DNA from: Bacillus sp. JCM 19058
GTDB taxonomy: Bacteria; Bacillota; Bacilli; Bacillales_H; Bacillaceae_D
Reading direction: 5' to 3'
Length of the DNA: 64,000 nucleotides
Assembly (NCBI GenBank): GCA_001310555.1
Contig: BAXO01000002.1
Coordinates: forward strand, 1-64,000
Position numbers and translations under genes: made by a program. This document shows positions 53,566-63,306 of the stretch, piece after piece; within the stretch, counting starts at the first letter, position 1; each line of letters starts with the position of its first letter. The notes beneath the pieces are model-generated. The model saw only the letters and a list, made by a program, of their open reading frames with translations. It searched no databases and was not told the DNA's origin.

Positions 53566-54345
53566 ATGTGGAAATGGGAAGTGGAGGAAGCACGAGGTGT
53601 CATGGTTATTGTTCATGGGGCCGGTGAACACCATGGTCGTTACCAATGGCTCGCACAAAAGTGGAATGAGCACGGACTGGATGTTGTGATGGGAGACCTT
53701 CCTGGACAAGGTCGAACGAGGGGAAAGCGCGGTCATATTCAGTCTTTTACCCATTACTTAGATACGATTGGAGAATGGCTCGAGGAAGCCGGAAAAAAAG
53801 GGCTACCCGTGTTTTTATTTGGTCATAGCATGGGCGGATTAGCGGCCATTCGTCTGTTAATGGAAAGAAAACCGGCTTTGTTCGGGGTGGTACTGTCTTC
53901 TCCGTGTTTAGCCTTGAAGAAACCACCGGCGAAAGCGAAGGAGCTAATGACAAAGGCGTTTCATCGTGTAGCCCCAACCTTTAGTGCGAAATCAGGGATT
54001 CGGACGGAGCTTGTTACTCGAAATGAAGATATTCGTGAAGCTTATTTAAAAGACGAATTACGGGTAACGACAGTAACAGCTCGCTGGTATCAGGAATTGG
54101 TCAAGGCGATGAGGACTGCCAACCATTATCCCGAAAAAGTCATTAATACTCCGATGCTTGTCATGCAGGCAGGAGAAGATTTTCTCGTCGATAAACTAGC
54201 TGTCAGAGACTGGTTTGATAATATAGAGCTAACCGAGAAGCATTATAAAGAATGGCCTGGTCTGTACCATGAGCTGTTCAATGAACCGGAACGTGATGAA
54301 GTTTTCAGACACGCAGTTGGCTTTATTAACTTACAATTGCCTTAA
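53566..54345 (+). CDS. ytpA: YtpA lysophospholipase / alpha-beta hydrolase
   Basis: 259 residues, intact. ATG 53566 with AAGGGGG upstream. The nucleophile elbow is LFGHSMGGLAAIRL; the oxyanion start is IVHGAGEHHGRY and the C-terminal His is in LYHELFNE. In Bacillus subtilis YtpA is a phospholipase linked to the antibiotic bacilysocin. Followed by ytpB as in that genome. Confidence 0.86.
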   Translation: MWKWEVEEARGVMVIVHGAGEHHGRYQWLAQKWNEHGLDVVMGDLPGQGRTRGKRGHIQSFTHYLDTIGEWLEEAGKKGLPVFLFGHSMGGLAAIRLLMERKPALFGVVLSSPCLALKKPPAKAKELMTKAFHRVAPTFSAKSGIRTELVTRNEDIREAYLKDELRVTTVTARWYQELVKAMRTANHYPEKVINTPMLVMQAGEDFLVDKLAVRDWFDNIELTEKHYKEWPGLYHELFNEPERDEVFRHAVGFINLQLP

Positions 54346-54428
54346 GAAGCAAGGACAAGAAATTAAAAAAAATGAAACAGTCAGGTGAAGCGGAATGCTT
54401 GTCTAAGTATAGTCGCTTCAGCCTGCTG

Positions 54429-54472
54429 AAAAATGGGAATAAGGCGGAGCTTGCGCCTCATTCCCATTTTTA
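54429..54472 (+). terminator. Strong terminator after ytpA
   Basis: AATGGGAAT and AGGCG on the left pair with CGCCT and ATTCCCATT on the right, with single unpaired bases, followed by TTTTATAA. Confidence 0.85.
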
Positions 54473-54655
54473 TAATTAGGTAGTGACTATTATATAACTA
54501 GGTTCTAAGCATTCAATCATTTTGTCTGCTGACGCCGCTAATCTCACTCGTTCGGAAGAATACGAGTAAATGTTCTGAATTTCGACAATTGTCGCCATTG
54601 CCGTTTTATGCTATCGTACTAGTTGTTGAGATAAATGAAGGAGGACCTCCATCAA

Positions 54656-55706
54656 TTGAAAGCACCGACTAAACCAATACCGTTATTACTAGATGTCTAT
54701 CGAGAGGTGCTTCCGACCGTTCACCGTTATCATGACCAATGGAAAGAAAAGGCGGCAACGATCCCTGATCCAGAGCTTCGTTCACAAGCCATTGATGTAC
54801 TTGAACGGAAAGCTTTTCACTGTGAAGGTGGCGGGATTTATAGCTTACTGGCACGCGATCGTTTCGATGATTTAATCCAATTTATTATTGCGTACCAACT
54901 AATTTGCGATTATTTAGACAACCTTTGTGATCAAAGTCCATCATTGGATCCCAATGATTTTTATTCTCTCCACCGGGCTTTAGTTACGGCATTAACACCG
55001 GGAGCGAGCCTAGAAGATTATTATAAATTCCGAAATGAGAAGGATGACGGAGGCTTTTTACAGTCTTTGATCGAAACCTGTCAGGAAATTCTAGCAACCT
55101 TTCCTTCTTTTGCTAGTGTACAGGCACATATGCTAGATTTGAGCCGTTATTACGGCGAGCTTCAGGTTCATAAGCATGTGAAAAAGGAAGAGCGTGTCCC
55201 GAGGCTTGAGAAATGGTTTGCGGGTTATCGTTCTGAGCTACCAGAAATGTCTTGGTTCGAATTTTCAGCGTGTACGGGTTCGACACTAGCCATTTACACA
55301 TTGGCCACCTACTCTACTAAAACGAATTTGAGTGCTGAAACGGCAATGAAATTAAAAGACGGCTACTTTCCGTGGGTTCAAGGCGTGCACCTTTTGCTCG
55401 ATTATTTTATTGATCAGCAGGAGGATATTGCTGATGATGAGCTGAACTTTTTATTTTATTACGATCACGAAGAACAGATGGTTGATCGTTTCCGCTTTTT
55501 TTATGAAAAAAGCCGAGCAAAGTTTGGCTACTTTGCCGGATCCAAAATTTCATCGCATGCTGCTCCGCGGCTTAGTTGCGATTTATATCGCAGATGAAAA
55601 GGTACAGGGTGACAAAGAGATGAAGCGAATATCGAGGAAGCTTGTTAAAACAGGCGGATTGCCGACGCTGCTGTTTTATGCAAATAGCTGGATATACAGG
55701 CGCTAG
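54656..55706 (+). CDS. ytpB: Tetraprenyl-beta-curcumene synthase
   Basis: About 350 residues. TTG 54656 is favoured: GAAGGAGG precedes it, and the start MKAPTKPIPLLLDVYREVLP aligns with the family; ATG 54635 is in frame but has no site. YtpB is a class IB terpene cyclase (DUF2600) that turns tetraprenyl diphosphate into tetraprenyl-beta-curcumene for spore or membrane C35 terpenes. Marks: AFHCEGGGIYSLLA, AYQLICDYLDNLCDQ (Asp-rich), LDYFIDQQEDIADDELNFLF. Slip in the T run near 55500, then LATLPDPKFHRMLLRGLVAI to 55706. Confidence 0.87.
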
Positions 55707-55795
55707 TGGGTATGATGAAGAGCTCCTCCTCTACCGGCTGGAGACTTAAGCTTCGCCATCCCAAATGACGCCATTAAAAGAGAGTTAATTGCATC

Positions 55796-55832
55796 AAAAA
55801 CGAGTATGAGTCTAATCTCATACTCGTTTTTT
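55796..55832. terminator. Bidirectional terminator between ytpB and ytiB
   Basis: AAAAACGAGTATGAG (55796-55810) pairs with CTCATACTCGTTTTT (55817-55831) around six bases. T runs end both strands, fitting the convergent genes. Confidence 0.9.
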
Positions 55833-55851
55833 GAGCCTCACTAATTTGTCA

Positions 55852-56422
55852 TTAGTCTGACTGTCGGTTATAGCCATTAATAACGACTTCCAGTTCTCCG
55901 GTATCGGGACAAATGACGAGCGTGAACGGGAATGTCGGCAGGCAGTAATGGATGGTGCTGAATCATGCTGACACTATGGGACACGTTATCCTCTACCTTT
56001 TCAAAACCGGTCAAAAATCCTTTAATATCAATTCCAGAAAATTCGAGAGTTTTTAGCGTGCTGATATCAACACCTTTTTGCTCTGCCTTTTCCAATATGC
56101 TGTCCGCCTGTAAGTTGGCCATTCCGCAATTATGATGACCAACGACAATCACTTCTTCAGCATGAAGCTCGTAAATTGCGATCAAAATACTTCTCATAAT
56201 ACTACCAAATGGATGCGAGATAACAGCTCCGGCATTACGAATAATTTTTGCATCACCGTTTTCAAGATTCATCGCCGAAGGCAAAAGCTCGGCAAGCCTT
56301 GTATCCATACAAGTGAGGATGACAAGCTTTTTGTTAGGATATTTCGTCGTTCGATATCGTTCATAATCCTTATTTTCAACAAATGACTGGTTATGAGAGA
56401 GTATGGAATCCAGCATTGCCAT
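55852..56422 (-). CDS. ytiB: Beta-carbonic anhydrase YtiB
   Basis: About 190 residues. ATG 56422 fits AAGGAGTG eight bases upstream. Zinc ligands are visible: Cys in LTCMDTRLAEL (with the Asp-Arg pair) and His/Cys in VVGHHNCGMANL. A slip near 55935 is followed by the expected end (DIPVHALVICPDTGELEVVI then NGYNRQSD) at 55852. Hydrates CO2; cytoplasmic. Confidence 0.88.
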
Positions 56423-56507
56423 CTTTATCACTCCTTGTTTGTAAGAGATTATCGCGGTGCGAGCGACCGTATGTCTCGTTTCATCCTATTCGCGCATATT
56501 CTTTGAA

Positions 56508-56860
56508 CCTGCAGAACCGTCGAAAAGCTCGGCTCTCCTGACGAAATCATGAGCTCTCCCGTCGGAACCGCGTGCAGAACCGTCGGATCCATCAGCTCTC
56601 CCGTCGAATCCGCGTGCTGATCCGTCGAAACACGCGCAACCGTCGAAAAGCTGAGTTCTCCTGACGAATCGAAGAGCTCTCCCGTCGAATCAAAGAGCTC
56701 TCCCGTCGAATCCGCGTGCTGAACCGTCGAAACATGTGCAACCGTCGAAACCGTCGGCTCTCCCGTCGGATCCGCGTGCTGATCCGTCGAAACACGCGCA
56801 ACCGTCGAAAATGCGGGCAGAACCACCAGAACCTGCGCAACCGTCGAAAAAATCCGTCAA
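56508..56860. repeat. Degenerate tandem array of ~18-21 bp units built on TTCGACGG
   Basis: On the - strand the core TTCGACGG (CCGTCGAA on +) or its variants TCCGACGG and TTCGTCAGG recurs about 16-18 times over ~350 bases, at steps of 18 or 21 bases. Between cores the spacers fall in a few classes: TTGCGCGTG, ATCAGCACGCGGA, GAGAGCTC. All three - strand frames are open through much of it, a consequence of unit lengths divisible by three. No ribosome site or known protein was seen, and the units lack the repeat-spacer form of CRISPR. Confidence 0.85.
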
Positions 56861-56941
56861 TGCAGACGGGCATCGGATGATGACCCGGATGAATGCCTTG
56901 ATCATATTTTAATTGAAAATGCTTGTCAAGAATCGGCAGAG

Positions 56942-57514
56942 TTATTTTTTTTCGAGCGCGAGTAGGAAGGGCGGATGATTGATCTGGTTAATAAATTGAT
57001 AGTTTAATACTTGAACCTTGCTTTGCTCGAGCGTCTCTGTAAAGGATAGCAAGGCATCGCGCTCTCGTTTGCCTTCCTCATGCCCGTGGTAGATAACGAG
57101 AATAATTAGCCCACCGCTTGGCAAAATCGAGAGTAGTGAGCGGAGCGCGCGAATTGTAGAGTCCGGCCGTGTCACAATCGATTTGTTGCCCCCAGGTAAG
57201 TAACCGAGGTTAAAAATGGCTGCCTTGACCCGGGAAAGGTGCTCAGACGGAATCACAGCTTCGACTTCCTCATGTCCCCTGACTAGGACCGTGGCGCGGT
57301 CAGACAGTTGATGTTCATTAAGTCGTCTTTTCGTCTGTTCGACCGCTTTTTCTTGGATATCTAAACTGTATACATGACCGGTCTCGCCGACTAGCTTAGC
57401 TAAAAATAAACTGTCGTGTCCGTTCCCCGCCGTACAATCAATAGCTATATCGCCGGAGTGTAAGGCCTGTTCTAATAAAAATCGGGCAAATGGTAGGATG
57501 CCAGGTAACGTCAT
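56942..57514 (-). CDS. mnmM: tRNA 5-aminomethyl-2-thiouridine methyltransferase MnmM (YtqB)
   Basis: 190 residues, intact. ATG 57514 with GAGGTGAG upstream. SAM-binding motif I IAIDCTAGNGHDSLFLAKLV, then VYSLDIQEKAVEQTKRRL, the family motif FNLGYLPGGNKSIVT and a C-terminal INHPPFLLALEKK. YtqB has been shown to methylate the wobble uridine side chain (nm5s2U to mnm5s2U) in Gram-positives. Divergent from yttB as in Bacillus subtilis. Confidence 0.88.
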   Translation of the reverse strand: MTLPGILPFARFLLEQALHSGDIAIDCTAGNGHDSLFLAKLVGETGHVYSLDIQEKAVEQTKRRLNEHQLSDRATVLVRGHEEVEAVIPSEHLSRVKAAIFNLGYLPGGNKSIVTRPDSTIRALRSLLSILPSGGLIILVIYHGHEEGKRERDALLSFTETLEQSKVQVLNYQFINQINHPPFLLALEKK

Positions 57515-57712
57515 AAACTCACCTCAATTTGTTACTTTCAGCACACATGAATATTCAAATTTTATCATGGAGCTATCATACGGAAAAGCATATATGATTC
57601 TTCCGTAGCTAAGACGCCGGTTTTCTGTTTGTAGTGATTGCTTTTTCGGCTAAAAGACTCTAAAATAGTCTGGCAGGAAGAATTTCGATAAGCGAAAGAA
57701 GGATAATCGAGT

Positions 57713-58914
57713 ATGCCGCGAGCGCTTTGGCTGTTAATTATCGCCACAACAATTAATATTACTGGAGCTTCATTTCTCTGGCCGTTGAATGCGATCATTA
57801 TGACTCAGGAGCTAGGGCGTACTTTAACGGCATCAGGCTTTGTATTAATGTTAAATGCAGGTGCAGGTGTAATTGGAAGTTTGCTAGGCGGTCGATTGTT
57901 CGATAAGCTCGGTTCGTACAAGACTATAGTCCTCGGAGCTTCTATTTCGACAGGAAGTGCAATGCTTTTAGCGAATTTTTATGAATTTTTTTCCGGCTTA
58001 TACGCTTTTTTTAATGGGGATGGGCTTGGGCTCTGGGATGATGGCTCCCGCAATGTATGCACTGGCTGGGAGTGTTTGGCCCAGTGGTGGAAGAAAGGCG
58101 TTCAACGCGATCTATGTTGCTCAAAATGTTGGTGTGTCCATAGGAACAGCGTTAATTGGTGTCGTTACTGCTGTAAAACTGACTGATGTGTTTATTGCAA
58201 ATGCCTTGATGCATCTAGGGTTACTGCTGTTTGTCAGCATTGCTTTTCGGAGGATGCGTGGAGAAGCTGGGCGCACGACAACATTGGAGACATTTACGGA
58301 GCGCATACCGTTCAAGCGGCACTATCGCTTCATTCCTTGCTACTGCTTGGTCTCGTCTTTTTTTATATGCTGGATGGGGTACACGCAATGGCAAGCAAAT
58401 GTTTCGGTTTACAGTCAGTCGCTCGGCGTTTCTTTAAGGCAGTATAGCTTTTTGTGGACAGTTAACGGCTTGCTGATTGTTTTTGCCCAACCGCTTATTT
58501 TTTGGATAATAAAAAAAATGGAAGCTTTCACTAAAAGGTCAGATGCTCGTCGGTGTTATCGTGTTTGCCTTATCCTATGCAGTACTTACTCAGGCAGAAA
58601 TGTTCACCATGTTCCTTGTGGCGATGATAATTTTAACCGTCGGCGAAATGTTTGTATGGCCAGCTGTTCCTTCTATCGCGAATGAGCTTGCTCCGGAAGG
58701 AAAGTCCGGCTTTTATCAAGGGATTGTGAACAGTGTTTCGACAGGGGGGAGAATGGTCGGTCCGTTCATTGGAGGTTTAATCGTCGATATGTATTCGATG
58801 CATACTCTTCTCTTTGTCTTAATTGGGTTGCTTATCCTTTCATTACCCGTTCTGAATGCGTATGATGCCCCTTTAAAAAGGTTAGCAAAGGCAAATGATG
58901 ATGTCGCAGGGTAA
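57713..58914 (+). CDS. yttB: MFS transporter YttB-like
   Basis: About 400 residues, 12 membrane segments. ATG 57713 with AGAAGGA upstream. Marks: GGRLFDKLGSYKTIVLG (motif A), GMGLGSGMMAPAMYALAGSV, YVAQNVGVSIGTALIGVV and the late GFYQGIVNSVSTGGRMVGPF. Frame slips in T runs near 57985, near 58350 and in the A run near 58515. Position before leuS matches yttB. Substrate unknown. Confidence 0.83.
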
Positions 58915-59039
58915 AGGGGGGACAGAACTAAATGCCTTCAAAAAAATGGAAGGAGAATCGCCCAGATCCTGCTCCGCTGCTTGACATTCGAGGTTTTACC
59001 TCATACAATATACGAATAAGTGGATAAATGACGTTTAGT

Positions 59040-59270
59040 GAGGAATAGTAGCAGCAGGTTTAGAAACTAGAGAGCTGACGGTCGGTGCAAGTCAGCCTGA
59101 GAGCCAAAGTGAACTCGCCTCTTTAGTTTTGAAAGCGAACAATGGAGTAGCTTTCAACGGTACACTCCGTTATAAGTGAGAGCGGACAGGCGTTATGCTT
59201 GTTAATGTGGGTGGTACCGCGGGATTATTAATTATACTCTCGTCCCTTTTGTGGGCGGGGGTTTTTCTGT
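59040..59270 (+). ncRNA. T-box riboswitch, leucine-specific
   Basis: The T-box sequence AATGTGGGTGGTACCGCG (59204-59221) that pairs with the tRNA acceptor end is exact. The terminator follows (CTCGTCCC with GGGCGGGGG, then TTTTT, 59238-59266). The specifier loop likely holds CTC (Leu) in GTGAACTCGCC near 59110. Uncharged tRNA-Leu would favour the antiterminator and leuS expression. The 5' limit is approximate. Confidence 0.93.
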
Positions 59271-59302
59271 TTATAACCATGTATTTTGAGGAGGAAATGA
59301 GG

Positions 59303-61726
59303 ATGTCATATTCACATCAGACTGTTGAGCAAAAGTGGCAAGCGTTTTGGGAACAGAATCATACATTTCGAACGACAACGGATTCGAACAAACCGTTCTA
59401 TTATGCGCTGGATATGTTTCCCTTCCCTTCAGGTGCTGGATTGCATGTTGGTCATCCTGAAGGATATACGGCGACAGATATTTTAGCGAGAATGAGGCGG
59501 ATGCAAGGCTATAATGTACTTCACCCAATGGCTGGGATGCGTTTGGACTGCCTGCTGAGCAATACGCGATCGATACAGGGAACGATCCGGCTGAATTTAC
59601 GATCAAAAATATTGAAACCTTTCGCCGACAAATCAAGTCATTAGGATTTTCCTATGATTGGGAGAGGGAAATCAGTACGACGGACCCCGATTATTTTAAA
59701 TGGACGCAGTGGATCTTTTTAAAGCTTTATGAAAAAGGATTGGCTTATATCGACGAGGTTCCCGTGAATTGGTGTCCAGCCTCGGTACTGTATTGGCTAA
59801 TGAGGAAGTCATTGACGGAAAAAGCGAACGCGGTGGCCATCCGGTCGAACGTCGCCCGATGAAGCAATGGATGCTGAAAATTACTGCGTATGCGGACCGG
59901 TTGCTGTACGATTTAGATGAGCTCGATTGGCCCGAGAGTATTAAAGATATGCAACGAAATTGGATTGGACGCTCGGAAGGGGCAGAGGTTACCTTTCAAG
60001 TTGACGGCCATGAGGGAGAGACAATCGAAGTATTCACGACTCGTCCTGATACACTGTTTGGCGCCACATATATGGTGCTGGCACCAGAGCATACGTTAGT
60101 GAATAAAATTGTAACGGCTGAACAGAAGCAACAGGTCGAGGCTTATCAGCAACAGGTTTCTTTAAAAAGTGATCTGGAGCGAACAGAGCTTTCAAAGGAA
60201 AAGTCTGGTGAATTCACCGGTGCTTATGCAATAAATCCTGTAAATGGCGAGGCCATTCCTATTTGGATTGCAGATTACGTGTTGGCTAGCTACGGAACCG
60301 GAGCGATTATGGCAGTTCCTGCCCATGACGAGCGCGACTATGAATTTGCCAAGACATTCGGCCTGCCGATTCGTGAGGTTGTTGCTGGCGGAAACATTGA
60401 ACAAGAGGCTTATACAGAGGACGGCGAGCATGTCAATTCTGATTTCTTGAATGGACTTGACAAAGACACTGCGATTTCGTCGATGATCGAATGGCTTGAA
60501 GCGAAGCAAGTAGGGACGAAAAAAAAGTCACCTATCGCTTGCGTGACTGGCTCTTCAGCCGTCAACGATACTGGGGCGAACCGATTCCGATTATTCATTG
60601 GGAGGACGGTACAATGACAGCCTTGTCTGAAGATGAGCTGCCATTAACGTTGCCAAAAATGAAGGAGATCAGACCTTCGCAAACAGGTGAATCCCCGTTA
60701 GCCAATAATCTCGAATGGCTAGAGGTCGTTGACCCTGTAACGGGGAAAAAAAGGCCGAAGGAAACGAATACGATGCCGAACTGGGCCGGAAGCTGCTGGT
60801 ATTACTTGCGCTACATTGATCCAAACAATAGCGAAGCTTAGCTGATCCGGAAAAACTGAAGCAATGGCTTCCTGTTGACATTTATATTGGCGGAGCTGAA
60901 CATGCCGTTCTTCATTTGCTGTATGCTCGTTTCTGGCATAAGTTTTTGTACGATCTCGGGATCGTTTCAACTAAAGAACCGTTTCAAAAGCTGTTTAATC
61001 AAGGCATGATCCTTGGTGTAAATAATGAAAAAAATGAGTAAATCGAAAGGGAATGTCGTCAACCCTGACGATATCGTCGCCAGCCACGGAGCAGACACGT
61101 TACGCCTCTATGAAATGTTCATGGGGCCGTTGGATGCATCTATTGCTTGGTCGACAAACGGACTCGACGGGGCACGCCGCTTTCTCGATCGGATTTGGCG
61201 CCTGTTTATAAACGAACAGACAGGCGAGCTAAGTGAGAACATTACAGCTACGTCTGGAGCTGATTCGCTCGTCCGTGTGTATCATCAAACAGTAAAAAAA
61301 AGTAAGCGAGGATCTTGCTGAAAAACGATTCAATGTAGGAATTTCGCAAATGATGGTCTTCATTAATGAAGCCTACAAGCAAGAGAACTTGCCACAGGAA
61401 TTGGTGGAAGCTTCGTGAAGCTACTTGCCCCAATTGCACCGCATATTGCAGAAGAGCTGTGGGAAAGGCTAGGCCACAACGAATCGATTGCTTATGCGGA
61501 ATGGCCAACGTACGACGAGAGCCAGCTAGTGGAAAACGAGATCGAGATTGTTGTTCAAATCAACGGAAAAGTACGTGCCAAGCTCGTAGTCCCTGCCAAT
61601 GCTACGAAAGAACAAATGTCCGAGCTTGCTGAAAAGGATGAAAAGATCCAAAGTGAAGTCTCAGGCAAAACAATCCGAAAAATAATCGCTGTTCCTGGTA
61701 AATTAGTCAATATTGTCGCCAACTAA
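59303..61726 (+). CDS. leuS: Leucyl-tRNA synthetase
   Basis: About 808 residues joined. The class I HIGH motif is HVGHPEG within [20 protein letters not shown] and the KMSKS motif is at 61032. The editing domain ([33 protein letters not shown]) is present, and the tail [12 protein letters not shown] is typical. Breaks near 59533 (ATGGCTGGG, one G fewer than the expected ATGGGCTGGG), 59782, 60529 (A run), 60838, 61028, 61304 and 61415. As leuS is essential, this alone shows the indels are not biological. ATG 59303 is placed by GAGGAGG. Confidence 0.95.
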
Positions 61727-61727
61727 C

Positions 61728-61772
61728 CTATGAGCTCACCTCTTTTCGAGAAGTGGGCTCATGTATATTTTA
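61728..61772 (+). terminator. Terminator after leuS
   Basis: ATGAGCTCACCTCTT and AGAAGTGGGCTCAT form an imperfect stem with a short loop, followed by GTATATTTTATT. Confidence 0.7.
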
Positions 61773-62581
61773 TTGCATAGGTTGCCGGTTGCGCATTAAA
61801 GGAACATATCATCGAAAATGATTTAGCGAAATATGAGGCTAGAAATCGGGAGGGCAGCCAATCGAACAGTTTTGAAAAAAAAGGCTACATTTTTCGTGAA
61901 ATAAGGCGAAGTTAGCCATTACCCCCTTGTCAAACAAGCTTTTATCGTAATCATCGAAAAAAAATTATCGGGATGTTGTACTTTAAGCGAGAATTCGAGC
62001 AATTGGTCAGTACGAATGATGGAAAGGAGGAGCGTTTCTCGATCCTCCTCGCGAATGAAGCGCCAGCAGCACGATTTTTCCAATTATCCCGATTTCATTA
62101 ATAAGGCTGCATCAGTGATGCGAATGGATTCTAACTAGCAATGGAAGACAACCACACTTGAATCTGGCTAGAAATGCTTGATCGCTCGATTGCTTATAAA
62201 AGAGTATCGAGCAAAAGCCGCTTGCTCGATTTTTGTACGATAGCTTCGTACAGTATTAACATTGCTGCTCGAAATACCTTTCACCCTACGAACTCCCCAT
62301 TCTGCTAAATTGACTGTACCTTCTGCTGTAAAAGGACGGAATGCTCAGGATTTCCTCATTGTTATTTGTTTTTTTTAAACAGCGATCCCCGCTGCCTCTA
62401 TTAATCAGGAATGTTTCTGAGATGATTTCGAACCGGCTATTTATATGCTTTTTCAGAAAAGCTCCTGCCTCATACTGAAAGCGAAAAACCGTAAATATTC
62501 TTCCGTTATCTCAATTATTTCAGAGTAGAATTGTCTCACAAAAAACGATGACTAAAATGTATTCACAAATTCGAGTTTTTA
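61773..62581 (+). other. 810-base gap without a coding gene
   Basis: No frame of any length is convincing on either strand. It contains one inverted repeat (GGAGGA / TCCTCC near 62027-62050) and an orphan terminator (separate entry). Either an untranslated RNA or an eroded gene may lie here; nothing is recognised. Confidence 0.4.
62206..62234 (+). terminator. Orphan rho-independent terminator
   Basis: ATCGAGCAA (62206-62214) pairs perfectly with TTGCTCGAT (62222-62230), then TTTTG. It lies 480 bases after leuS and 400 before bioY with no gene directly upstream. Confidence 0.7.
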
Positions 62582-62610
62582 TGTTAACCTTTTATTAAAA
62601 TAGGTTAACA
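62582..62610 (+). promoter_or_regulatory. BirA-type operator
   Basis: TGTTAACC (62582-62589) and GGTTAACA (62603-62610) form an inverted repeat 13 bases apart, matching the biotin-repressor site of Firmicutes. It lies 20 bases before bioY, so biotin-bound BirA would repress uptake. Confidence 0.85.
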
Positions 62611-62629
62611 ATTATGAGGAGAGGAACGA

Positions 62630-63222
62630 ATGGCAACAAATACAACTATTAAATATTTAATTTTGGCTGGAATGTTTGCAGCGATAACGGGAGTGTTATC
62701 ACAGCTTACGCTTCCATTGCCACTTGTGCCATAACTGGGCAAACGCTAGCCGTTGGGTTGGCAGCAACGATTCTCGGAAGTCGACACGGAACGCTCTCGA
62801 TCCTCGTTTACATTGCATTAGGAGCAATAGGGGTGCCTGTATTCGCTGAAGCGAAAGCCGGGATTCAAATTCTGCTTGGACCGACTGGAGGCTATATTAT
62901 TGGATTTATAGCTACAGCGTACATAACCGGTCTTATCCTAGAGAAAACCTCATTTTCATTGAAGATGGGAATCATCGCTAATCTAGTCGGCATGATCGTT
63001 ACGTTGGCATTCGGGACGGTGCAGCTTAAGCTGTTACTCGGGATGAACTGGTCGCAGGCGATGGCAGCAGGTGTGTACCCATTTATTATCGTAGGGCTAA
63101 TTAAAGCCTTTTTGGCAGCATGGATTGGAATTAGCGTAAGGAAACGATTAGTACAGGCAAATTTACTTTCAAATTCAAAGAAAAAAAATGAATGTCGCAT
63201 AAATGACGATTGCATCCCGTAG
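62630..63222 (+). CDS. bioY: Biotin transporter BioY
   Basis: S component of the biotin ECF transporter, about 190 residues with six membrane segments. ATG 62630 with GAGGAGAGG upstream. Marks: LILAGMFAAITGVLSQL, PITGQTLAVGLAATILGSRH, LGPTGGYIIGFIATAYI. One slip at 62731 (GTGCCATAACT, one A missing for VPITGQT). The written stop at 63222 lies inside the terminator; if an A run at 63180-63188 has one base too many or too few, the end is at 63202. Confidence 0.9.
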
Positions 63223-63254
63223 TCCCTTGATAAGGTGCTACGGGATGCTTTGTT
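63212..63254 (+). terminator. Terminator after bioY
   Basis: GCATCCCGTAG (63212-63222) pairs perfectly with CTACGGGATGC (63238-63248), followed by TTTGTTT. Confidence 0.88.
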
Positions 63255-63306
63255 TATCAAATCATTTAACCTCGAGACAGTTTCGTTATTTACCGTGAAA
63301 TAAAAC

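Noticed and set aside
56508..56860. CRISPR array
   Set aside because: Units are only 18-21 bp, spacers recur in a few classes, and no cas gene is near.
56449..56905. Overlapping long open frames on the - strand suggesting a repeat protein
   Set aside because: All three frames are open at once because repeat units are multiples of three without stops; no ribosome site or signal sequence supports any of them.
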